A stretch of 5,005 bases of DNA from Planctomycetaceae bacterium (GTDB lineage Bacteria; Planctomycetota; Planctomycetia; Planctomycetales; Planctomycetaceae), in contig JAGQQQ010000971.1 of the NCBI GenBank assembly GCA_020426125.1, positions 1,725-6,729 of the forward strand, written 5' to 3'. Each line of letters starts with the position of its first letter. The stretch's first letter is position 1. This document shows positions 1 to 5,005 of this stretch, piece by piece. The notes below the pieces were generated by a model. It was not told the DNA's origin. It saw only the letters and a list, made by a program, of their open reading frames with translations, and searched no databases. The position numbers were made by a program, and so were the translations under genes.

Positions 1-552
1 GTCCCTGCGGTCTTTATCGGCTTATATCAAGCCGGACTGGGTGGCGAAGTGGTGTGGATCGATCCGTCTCGGCTCGATTGCTGCTATCGCTGCCTGTGCC
101 CCAGCCGCTATGCGGCTCACACGGCTGCGGCTCAGGCCGGGGAATCGTTGGATCCTCCCAGCGAGGGGGCCGACATTCTCAGCATGCGGTTTGTCGATGC
201 CATCGCCGGACAGATCATTGTCGGCTTGCTCACGCAAGGAGCGGATAATCGGTTCGGTACGCTCATTCCCGAGTTGGGAGACCGGCAGTTCCTCCAGATG
301 TCGCTAAGTCCGGATTTTCGCGTGGGAGGTCGAAATCCCATTCAAGCCCATTTGGGAATTGCTGACTCGAATCCCGCGTTCTTTGCCTGGAATACGATTG
401 CGATCTCGGATCCCGACGATGGCCAGCTTCCCTGCGAAGATTGCCGGCAGTACCGGGAGCATCAGTTTGTTCCGGTTGGTGACGGATGGCGTCGCATTGT
501 TCCGGGTCAGTCACTTGACGCGGATTCATCATCCGATCCCGTCACGATTTGA
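1..552 (+). CDS. ThiF/E1-like adenylyltransferase family protein, C-terminal part (5' end outside window)
   Basis: Frame 1 is open from the first base to TGA at 550-552, giving 183 residues of a protein whose start and nucleotide-binding half lie left of the window. The visible part begins with a Gly-rich strand segment (PAVFIGLYQAGLGGEV, residues 2-17) followed by a Cys cluster, CCYRCLCP (residues 27-34). This is the pattern seen at the end of the Rossmann-like core in ThiF/MoeB/E1-like proteins, where a CxxC pair binds zinc. A second pair, CEDC (residues 145-148), would complete a four-Cys zinc site. Proteins of this family adenylate the C-terminus of a ubiquitin-like or sulfur-carrier partner; the ATP-binding residues cannot be checked here. 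It lies 13 nt before the next gene, which suggests co-transcription. The extra cysteines C27 and C33 could be catalytic, but that is a guess. An alternative is a ThiF-like protein of a plasmid cassette such as PRTRC. The family call is fairly good; the substrate is unknown. Confidence 0.7.
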   Translation, partial: VPAVFIGLYQAGLGGEVVWIDPSRLDCCYRCLCPSRYAAHTAAAQAGESLDPPSEGADILSMRFVDAIAGQIIVGLLTQGADNRFGTLIPELGDRQFLQMSLSPDFRVGGRNPIQAHLGIADSNPAFFAWNTIAISDPDDGQLPCEDCRQYREHQFVPVGDGWRRIVPGQSLDADSSSDPVTI

Positions 553-565
553 AAGGACCGATTCC

Positions 566-1246
566 ATGGAAGCCTTCGTGGCCTTATTGCTGCTGATGGG
601 AATGGTCTGGGCGACCTACCGGATTCTGGCCAACCTCTACTGGGAGATTCGCGGTCGACTCTTTCGATATGGGCCGCACATGCGAGCGTGGACCGGTCAG
701 GCACGGCTGGACGCGGAGCGGGATCGGCACCGTCAGATCCAGCGAGCGCAGAGTATGCGGATGCACAATCGTGAGATGCAACTTGCGATTCTGAACTTGC
801 ATCAGACGCCCAATCCAGACTTCCGTCGAGCCGCTGAGGCGGTTCGTCGGGCAAGCGATGTCCCCGTGGAATTTCGCCGTCGGCAATTCGCGCGGCTCCG
901 CCCCCAGCTCATTCAGCATTACCGACACTGCCTTTCTCGTGGGGCGGAGGCGAATGTGGTCGCGGAGTCGCTCGAAGACCTGGTCGTCGCTCTCGGCATG
1001 GAGCCGTTCGAGGCAGACTACATTCGGCAGGAAGTTGATCGCTCGGCCACCCAGCGGCGTGCCGATTCTCCCGAATCGGCAGCCCAGGAGTTTCAGAATC
1101 GTCTGACGCAAGCTCAGCAGGAACATGATCGGCGAATGCAGGTCATTCGCTCGCTGAGCACGCTCAGCGAAGATGTCCGCCAGCAATTGCTTGAAGCAGA
1201 AGAGCAGAGATTTCAACAGGCGTTGTTCGGACATGAGTCCCGATGA
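566..1246 (+). CDS. Small membrane-anchored helical protein of unknown function
   Basis: I do not recognise a family. The ATG at 566 is chosen because AAAGGA (552-557), overlapping the previous stop codon, sits 8 nt upstream, and because it places a hydrophobic segment at the very N-terminus; the frame is open further upstream but that part overlaps gene 1. The 226-residue product has one likely membrane helix (about residues 3-24, rich in Leu, Met, Val and Ala) followed at once by Arg-rich sequence (WEIRGRLFR), so the body should be cytoplasmic. The body is Arg/Gln/Glu-rich and mostly helical, with probable coiled-coil stretches around residues 48-75 and 175-220 and a more globular helical part in between (about 85-165). 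It sits between the ThiF-like gene and the ATPase gene on the same strand. Because the following ATPase lacks membrane helices, this protein could tether it to the membrane; that is inference from position and topology only. Confidence 0.75.
   Translation: MEAFVALLLLMGMVWATYRILANLYWEIRGRLFRYGPHMRAWTGQARLDAERDRHRQIQRAQSMRMHNREMQLAILNLHQTPNPDFRRAAEAVRRASDVPVEFRRRQFARLRPQLIQHYRHCLSRGAEANVVAESLEDLVVALGMEPFEADYIRQEVDRSATQRRADSPESAAQEFQNRLTQAQQEHDRRMQVIRSLSTLSEDVRQQLLEAEEQRFQQALFGHESR
1151..1170. repeat. 20-bp near-perfect palindrome inside gene 2
   Basis: TCGCTGAGC (1151-1159) and GCTCAGCGA (1162-1170) are exact reverse complements separated by AC. It lies in the coding sequence for a Ser-Leu-Ser-Thr-Leu-Ser stretch, so it may be coincidental. 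However, its core GAGCACGCTCAGC (1156-1168) recurs exactly at 1267-1279, inside the hairpin before the ATPase gene, which makes a regulatory or protein-binding role worth considering. Confidence 0.5.
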
Positions 1247-1262
1247 GTTCGGTTCTTCAGAT

Positions 1263-1300
1263 GCGGGAGCACGCTCAGCCGTCTCCCGCTTTCTTCTTTT
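1263..1300 (+). terminator. Intrinsic-terminator-like hairpin (possible attenuator) between gene 2 and the ATPase gene
   Basis: GCGGGAG (1263-1269) pairs perfectly with CTCCCGC (1283-1289) around a 13-nt loop, and is followed by a T-rich run TTTCTTCTTTT (1290-1300). This is the form of a rho-independent terminator. It lies 16 nt after the gene 2 stop codon and ends exactly where the ATPase ribosome binding site starts, so it would act as a partial terminator or attenuator within the operon, or mark separate transcription of the ATPase gene. The 7-bp stem is short and the loop is larger than usual, so strong termination is not assured. Confidence 0.5.
1267..1279 (+). repeat. Second copy of the 13-nt element GAGCACGCTCAGC
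   Basis: This is identical to 1156-1168, 111 nt away, and falls across the stem and loop of the terminator-like hairpin. The first ten bases (GAGC-AC-GCTC) are themselves nearly palindromic. A third copy of the core lies in inverted orientation at 1390-1399. Confidence 0.5.
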
Positions 1301-1306
1301 GAGGGG
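1301..1306 (+). promoter_or_regulatory. Ribosome binding site GAGGGG that decides the ATPase start
   Basis: GAGGGG ends 8 nt before ATG 1315, which is ideal spacing. The alternative GTG start at 1306 would overlap this site and have no good site of its own, so ATG 1315 is preferred. Confidence 0.65.
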
Positions 1307-1314
1307 TGTCTCTC

Positions 1315-3210
1315 ATGGCGGCGTCGCGGCCACAGAAACCAATCGATCTCGCGAGACTCTCGCAACAGCAGTTTCGACGAATCATTCGAAGCGTGCTCAC
1401 GGACACGAATCTGGGCGCGGGAGTCGACGTGAGTGGGGTGAGTGGATCGGGGAAGAGTAACTTCTCCGAATGGGCCATCCATGAAGCGGCCGAGATGGGG
1501 ATTCCCTTTATCCACATCGATCCCCATGGGACCTCTGCCCGCAAAGTCTGGAAGATGTGTCTGACGCTTCCCCCACGGTTGCGGCAAAACATCGTCTATT
1601 GGCGAGTCGCCGATCCCCATCATCTCGCGGCCATTAATCCCCTCTGGCATGATCCCTTTGAAGATCAGCTGTCCAACTATGAACGGCTGGCTCGTGGCCG
1701 CATTCAGGTGGAACTGACCGCCAACATCATTCTGTCCGCCGTGGGTGAAGGCGGCTCCGGATTTGCGCACCGGCCGGTCATGAGGAAGTGGATCACGCGC
1801 TGGCTGTGGATGTTGTGGAATGCCGGTCTCACGTTGGCCGATGCACTCATGCTCATCGATCCCCATCACCCCGTCTACCAGCAGCTTGTTCAGTTGGCTC
1901 CCGATGCCATGTCGCGGCAGCAGCTTGAAGCTCTTCCTGGATTGAGAGTTTCTGAACTGGAAGCCGAAGTCGGATCCGCGCGGAACCGCATCGCGAACAT
2001 TCTCGAGCACCCCGCCGCCGAGTTACTCCTGTCCCGACGACACCAAACGATGGACTTCCAACAAATCTATCAGCGAGGGACGTCGCTGATCATCGACTTG
2101 GATCGCGGTGAAATCCTGAGTGAAGAGGTCCAGCGGCTGATCTGCAATGTGATTCTCAATCAGTTTCTCGCGGTGGTGTTGTCGACACCCGAGGCGAAGC
2201 GGCGGCGCTGGCTCACGATCATCGACGAACTTCCCGTGTTCAATGAATCGTGCGGCCCGTTGCTGGAACGGCTCTGCACGGAAATTCGAAAGTACAAGAA
2301 TTCGTTCGTGTTTCTCCATCAGGGGGGCGCAAGATTTCCCGGGCGTACGGAGAACGAATTCCTGCAAACCATCATCGACATGTGTCGCGTGAAAATTCTT
2401 TTTCGCCATAACGTCGATGTCGAATTCTTCGGAAAGCTGGTGGCATTGGCGGCGCACGGCGAAGCTCGCATTAAGCACGTCCAGACGACTCCCCAACAGT
2501 TCACCGTCGGGCATGAAGTCGTCGAACTGATGGACCGAGGGGAAGGGACGTCAGAAATGTCGGGGCAAACCGTTACGGATGGGACAACACATCAGAGTGG
2601 AAATTCGACATCGGTGACGGACAGCCTGGCCAATGCCGTCAGCGAGGCGGATCGGCAGACGCAAACTCGATCGAAAGGCGAAACGACCGGTAGGAGTAGT
2701 TCCCTCTCCAAAAGCCAAGCCCATGCTCGGCAAAACACCTCGACTCGGACGACGAATCTGACGTTCAAACAAACACTGATTCCCCAAATTGTCACTCGCA
2801 ATGTGGTGACGTCGCTCCAGTTTCATACCAAAGAAGAAATCGAATGGGCGGCGGCGGCCAAACTCAAGAACCTGAACACCGGGGAAGCGGTTCTGATGAT
2901 TGACGGAAAAGGGGTCTGGGAAGTTCTGACACCAAAGGCAAACGATCCCTATGCCCATGCGCCAAAATTTGCGGCTCGTAAGTTAATTGAATGGCGGCAA
3001 CAACTCGTTCAACGTCCTGAGTTCGCTTCACCGGAACAGATTCTGACGGAGCGTCAACGGTTTCTTGAACAGCTCACGGCGGAACTCGGCCAATTGTCCC
3101 AGCGGCCGGACGCGAAACGGATTTCGCTCTCTGAGTCGATCCCCCAGTCCGCTCCGCCCTTACTGATCCATCCAACGGATGACGATGCCGATCCTCGAGT
3201 CACTTTGTGA
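1315..3210 (+). CDS. TraG/VirD4-like (HerA/FtsK superfamily) DNA-transfer or DNA-pumping ATPase
   Basis: The 631-residue product starts at ATG 1315, supported by GAGGGG 8 nt upstream. The Walker A motif is GVSGSGKS (residues 41-48), followed by the family's strand motif FIHIDPHG (65-72). A long mostly helical insertion (about 110-250) precedes the Walker B strand WLTIIDE (299-305, acidic pair D304-E305). A sensor strand FVFLHQ (331-336) and an FRHNVDVEFF stretch (from residue 363, with a possible arginine finger at R364) match the C-terminal half of TraG/VirD4/DUF87-type hexameric motors. Residues 413-481 form a linker rich in Ser, Thr, Gln and Gly, after which a conserved-looking C-terminal segment (about 482-550) and a Gln/Glu-rich tail follow. 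Such ATPases move DNA or couple DNA to a secretion channel. Unlike classical VirD4, no N-terminal membrane helices are present; the previous gene may supply an anchor. The stop codon is 8 nt before the next gene. The superfamily is secure; the exact subfamily and role are less so. Confidence 0.85.
   Translation: MAASRPQKPIDLARLSQQQFRRIIRSVLTDTNLGAGVDVSGVSGSGKSNFSEWAIHEAAEMGIPFIHIDPHGTSARKVWKMCLTLPPRLRQNIVYWRVADPHHLAAINPLWHDPFEDQLSNYERLARGRIQVELTANIILSAVGEGGSGFAHRPVMRKWITRWLWMLWNAGLTLADALMLIDPHHPVYQQLVQLAPDAMSRQQLEALPGLRVSELEAEVGSARNRIANILEHPAAELLLSRRHQTMDFQQIYQRGTSLIIDLDRGEILSEEVQRLICNVILNQFLAVVLSTPEAKRRRWLTIIDELPVFNESCGPLLERLCTEIRKYKNSFVFLHQGGARFPGRTENEFLQTIIDMCRVKILFRHNVDVEFFGKLVALAAHGEARIKHVQTTPQQFTVGHEVVELMDRGEGTSEMSGQTVTDGTTHQSGNSTSVTDSLANAVSEADRQTQTRSKGETTGRSSSLSKSQAHARQNTSTRTTNLTFKQTLIPQIVTRNVVTSLQFHTKEEIEWAAAAKLKNLNTGEAVLMIDGKGVWEVLTPKANDPYAHAPKFAARKLIEWRQQLVQRPEFASPEQILTERQRFLEQLTAELGQLSQRPDAKRISLSESIPQSAPPLLIHPTDDDADPRVTL
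1390..1399 (-). repeat. Inverted third copy of the TGAGCACGCT core
   Basis: On the minus strand this reads TGAGCACGCT, identical to 1155-1164 and sharing nine bases with the hairpin copy. In the mRNA it could pair with either upstream copy and enclose the ATPase start codon in a loop. It lies within codons of the ATPase N-terminus, so chance cannot be excluded. Confidence 0.35.
2551..2757 (+). other. Ser/Thr/Gln-rich low-complexity linker within the ATPase
   Basis: Codons 413-481 of the ATPase encode a polar segment dominated by Ser, Thr, Gln, Gly and Arg/Lys, with recurring short patterns such as SGNSTS, TTGRSSS and TSTRTT. It has almost no large hydrophobic residues and separates the motor core from the C-terminal segment. 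It is probably flexible or a polar coiled helix; similar stretches occur, from memory, in other soluble TraG-like ATPases. Its function is unknown. Confidence 0.6.
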
Positions 3211-3218
3211 GAAGTCCC

Positions 3219-4142
3219 ATGTCAACAACCGCCGGTATTCGACTCGATCATCGCGACTTGGAGTTTCTCAGTGCGCTGGGACGATATGGACTGTTGACGA
3301 CGGAAGATGCTCACGATTTCTACCCGGGGTTGAAACGGAACTCTGTTCAGAAGCGGCTGAGATTGCTTGTGGGGGCCGGCGTGACTCGAGCCACGAAACT
3401 GGCGGTCTGGTTCGCGGATGATCAGAACACTCAAAATGGCGGTCGAATCCCCTCGCTCCATTCCCTCACGGAAACGGGAGCGAGCCTTGTGGAATCTCAA
3501 ACTGGCCAACGTCCCCAGCGCGTGCTGCGAAGCCATCCCACCCCAGCCACGTTTCTGCATCGACGCGAAATTGTCCGCGTGATGCGTGCTTTTGACCTCG
3601 GATGCGACGCCGTCAGCCTCGCACGCCCGAACTGGGTCATGGAACAGGATCCCTGGGCCGGCGCGCCCCGCAAAGTCCCCCCGAATCAGCGGCGACTCCT
3701 CTATCACGAATTCGACGGCGGACTCACCTGCCTCCCCGATATCGCGTGCCGGTTCCGAATTGGCCAAACAGAACTGGCCCTGTTCTGGGAAGTCGATCTT
3801 TCGACGGAAGGCAAAAAGCAACTCCGCAAAGCGTCCAAGACGGACGGCTACGTACGTCTGTTCAACGACCGGGCCTTTCACCGCTATTGGCCCGATCTGG
3901 CAACGACCAGATGCTACGTGATCTGGGTCTTCCCGACCTCGAAGCGAATTGCAACGCTTCGAGAAGTTCTTTCCGGCCACATGATCGCACCGGCCTGCCG
4001 ATTGCTCTCGGCGAAGAACCTCGACCAGTCTTCAACACTGCTCACGACCGAAGTCTGGGAAACGGTCGATGGAGAACGGCGGGTGATGTATCGACCGACG
4101 CGGTTAGGAAACGTCACTGATCGCTTAAAGCGAGAGGTTTGA
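3219..4142 (+). CDS. Replication-relaxation (Replic_Relax)-like winged-helix protein
   Basis: ATG 3219 is preferred (307 residues), with GAGAAG at 3209-3214 as a weak binding site 4 nt upstream. GTG 3207, overlapping the ATPase stop codon, would add four residues and suggest translational coupling. Residues 10-60 form a winged-helix-like domain: RDLEFLSALGRYGLLT, then a helix with KRNSVQKRLRLLVGAG, a typical arrangement for Replic_Relax proteins. The C-terminal half contains LPD (D174), then FWEVD (E191, D193) at the end of a strand and a Lys-rich helix. This resembles the D...ExK layout of PD-(D/E)xK nuclease folds, with Asp in place of the usual Lys, so catalysis is doubtful. Members of this family are found on plasmids and integrative elements, often beside transfer ATPases. 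The likely role is binding DNA at an origin and passing it to the neighbouring motor, which is inference. The reading frame ends at TGA 4140-4142, 8 nt before a strong hairpin. Confidence 0.75.
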   Translation: MSTTAGIRLDHRDLEFLSALGRYGLLTTEDAHDFYPGLKRNSVQKRLRLLVGAGVTRATKLAVWFADDQNTQNGGRIPSLHSLTETGASLVESQTGQRPQRVLRSHPTPATFLHRREIVRVMRAFDLGCDAVSLARPNWVMEQDPWAGAPRKVPPNQRRLLYHEFDGGLTCLPDIACRFRIGQTELALFWEVDLSTEGKKQLRKASKTDGYVRLFNDRAFHRYWPDLATTRCYVIWVFPTSKRIATLREVLSGHMIAPACRLLSAKNLDQSSTLLTTEVWETVDGERRVMYRPTRLGNVTDRLKREV

Positions 4143-4150
4143 TGAATCTA

Positions 4151-4176
4151 CGGAAACCGCGAGTGCGGTGTTTCCG
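4151..4176 (+). terminator. Strong hairpin after the last operon gene, possible transcript end
   Basis: CGGAAA-CCGC (4151-4160) pairs with GCGG-TTTCCG (4165-4168 and 4171-4176) around a GAGT loop, with a two-base TG bulge, giving ten base pairs. It begins 8 nt after the stop codon of the Replic_Relax-like gene. No T run follows on either strand (an A run follows at 4183-4188), so it is not a classical intrinsic terminator. It may stabilise the 3' end or assist factor-dependent termination. Confidence 0.4.
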
Positions 4177-4263
4177 AGCTGCAAAAAACGCACCACACTT
4201 CCAAGGCCGTCCACCCTCGATCAGAGCTGTTGATCCATTTACTTCTCAACCGCCGCCTCAAAC

Positions 4264-4356
4264 ATGTCCGCTATTGAGGATCTTTTCCGACAATATGTCA
4301 GTTTGAGAGGAGCTTCAGAAAGCGAATCTGATCGCTTCACAGCATTGATCACGTAG
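4264..4356 (+). pseudogene. 30-codon orphan reading frame, possible gene remnant
   Basis: ATG 4264 to TAG 4354-4356 encodes a 30-residue peptide starting MSAIEDLFRQYVSLRG and rich in Ser and Glu. It reads like the amphipathic N-terminus of a real protein, but it has no recognisable ribosome binding site upstream and stops abruptly. It may be the start of a gene destroyed by rearrangement, or chance. I do not recognise a family. Confidence 0.25.
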
Positions 4357-4418
4357 TCTCCCATAGAACGGATACACTCGGTCGGTCATGAAAACACGAG
4401 GCCTTAACCGGGACTTGA

Positions 4419-4955
4419 TCACACCAAGTCTTCGGATTCAGCCTGATCGTGCTTCGGATCAGCTGGAAGAATCTGCGCCAATTCAGGCTCACAGGAAACT
4501 CTGTATGCAGCCATGATAAGTGCGAGGCTGACGCCGATCGCTGACCGAAGCTCTCCGAGGGCTGTAAAAAACGTCCAGCTCCTTGGCCCGCCCTCAAAAC
4601 TATCTTGAATGATCAGTCCGTTCGAGCCATCACCTGCAGTGTCTAAGAACTTTCGACATGCCGCTCGCATGGACCGAAGATGATTGGACAATCCTCCATC
4701 CTCTCGGATGTTGAATAACAATTCATGAAAGAATTTCCGCATCTCCAATACTGAACGAACTACCGAAGCGGGCACCTCCAGCTCATAGTCGTTATAAAGC
4801 GCCCGTCGATTTTCCAGTTCTTTGACTATTTTAACGGCAATGTCTTTTTCGGCGTAGTCCCAATTGGAATAACCATAGATGTGTGCCACTTCCGCGACAA
4901 CCGCTTTTTGGGCTTGTATCGAGCCGACCAATGGCTCCTCACGTTTTTCCTGCAT
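4419..4955 (-). CDS. Uncharacterised protein, DUF6650-like
   Basis: The minus-strand frame from ATG (4953-4955) to TGA (4419-4421) encodes 178 residues, with GGGGAG 6 nt before the start. The core matches my memory of the DUF6650 family: ENRRALY (48-54), LEVPASVVRSVLEMRKF (59-75), a nearly invariant-looking RSMRAACRKFLD (94-105), GGPRSWTFFTALGELR (122-137), and an acidic tail after ELAQILPAD. The first 40 residues differ from the N-terminus I recall for that family. No signal peptide or clear membrane helix is seen; residues 138-150 are hydrophobic but short. The fold is probably helical and cytoplasmic and the function is unknown. GC content is about 48% in the lines I counted, lower than the operon, and the gene is convergent to it, so it is likely a separate transcription unit and perhaps separately acquired. 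The family name is from memory; the coding status is secure. Confidence 0.7.
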   Translation of the reverse strand: MQEKREEPLVGSIQAQKAVVAEVAHIYGYSNWDYAEKDIAVKIVKELENRRALYNDYELEVPASVVRSVLEMRKFFHELLFNIREDGGLSNHLRSMRAACRKFLDTAGDGSNGLIIQDSFEGGPRSWTFFTALGELRSAIGVSLALIMAAYRVSCEPELAQILPADPKHDQAESEDLV

Positions 4956-4961
4956 CGCTTT

Positions 4962-4967
4962 CTCCCC
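4962..4967 (-). promoter_or_regulatory. Ribosome binding site of the DUF6650-like gene
   Basis: GGGGAG on the minus strand lies 6 nt before the ATG at 4955-4953 and supports that start. A TGTAAT box just upstream (4969-4974, minus strand) resembles a -10 element, but no matching -35 is seen, so no promoter is called. Confidence 0.6.
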
Positions 4968-5005
4968 AATTACATCTTGATTCCGCCATTGACATTTTGT
5001 GCCAC

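Larger units (their letters stand above)
4143..4418. other. Intergenic region between convergent genes
   Basis: These 276 nt separate the operon end from the end of the minus-strand gene. They hold a strong hairpin at 4151-4176, an inverted repeat CTCAAAC/GTTTGAG (4257-4263 and 4301-4307), a short inverted repeat AAGCGA/TCGCTT (4320-4325 and 4332-4337) and a 30-codon reading frame at 4264-4356. I see no tRNA, attachment site or clear terminator for the minus-strand gene. Confidence 0.6.

Noticed and set aside
359..565. Upstream extension of gene 2 to an ATG at 359
   Set aside because: It would overlap the ThiF-like gene by nearly 200 nt, place the membrane helix internally, and ignore the well-spaced ribosome binding site before ATG 566.
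1213..2010. 265-codon open frame on the minus strand
   Set aside because: It lies wholly opposite the ATPase gene and its upstream gap, covers the Walker A region in antisense, and its protein is Arg/Pro/His-rich without a family pattern; it is a shadow of a GC-rich gene.
3222..3980. 252-codon open frame on the minus strand
   Set aside because: It is antisense to the Replic_Relax-like gene, whose plus-strand product has clear domain patterns; the minus-strand product has none.
4143..4418. Possible tRNA or CRISPR in the intergenic gap
   Set aside because: There is no cloverleaf pattern or CCA-type end and no regularly spaced repeats.
4345..4422. Direct repeat TTGATCAC at 4345-4352 and 4415-4422, considered as an attachment site or iteron
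   Set aside because: There are only two 8-nt copies built on the common palindrome TGATCA, without extended similarity; this fits chance.
4989..4994. Plus-strand TTGACA resembling a -35 box near the right edge
   Set aside because: The window ends 11 nt later, so no -10 element can be seen; a single hexamer match is not enough.

Overview
The window (5005 bases) looks like accessory or mobile DNA from a moderately high-GC bacterium. The protein style (ThiF-like protein, soluble TraG/VirD4-like ATPase with a long Ser/Thr/Gln-rich linker, replication-relaxation-type protein) most resembles what I remember from Planctomycetota genomes. That is a judgement from composition and family make-up; there is no rRNA or marker gene to prove it.

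Layout: positions 1-4142 hold four tightly packed plus-strand genes that look like one operon. They are (1) the C-terminal 183 residues of a ThiF/E1-like adenylyltransferase-family protein, cut by the left window edge; (2) a 226-residue protein with one N-terminal membrane segment and a long charged helical body; (3) a 631-residue P-loop ATPase of the HerA/FtsK/TraG-VirD4 kind with no membrane segment of its own; (4) a 307-residue winged-helix protein resembling the replication-relaxation (Replic_Relax) family. The gaps between consecutive genes are 13, 68 and 8 nt. The 68-nt gap holds a terminator-like hairpin directly before the ATPase ribosome binding site, and copies of a short repeated element lie around it. 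A strong hairpin follows the last stop codon.

Positions 4143-4418 are non-coding or nearly so, with hairpins and one 30-codon orphan reading frame that may be a gene remnant. A convergent minus-strand gene (4419-4955) encodes a 178-residue protein resembling the uncharacterised DUF6650 family. Its GC content is clearly lower than that of the operon (about 48% in the lines I counted by hand, against about 62% in sampled operon lines), so it may have arrived separately.

Working idea: the ATPase is a DNA-pumping or coupling motor, gene 2 its possible membrane anchor, gene 4 its DNA-binding or DNA-processing partner, and the ThiF-like protein a modifier (ubiquitin-like activation or related chemistry) attached to the same unit. 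The association of an E1-like protein with a transfer-type motor is the most interesting aspect. Its other parts, if any (ubiquitin-like protein, E2, JAB protease, relaxase), would lie left of the window.
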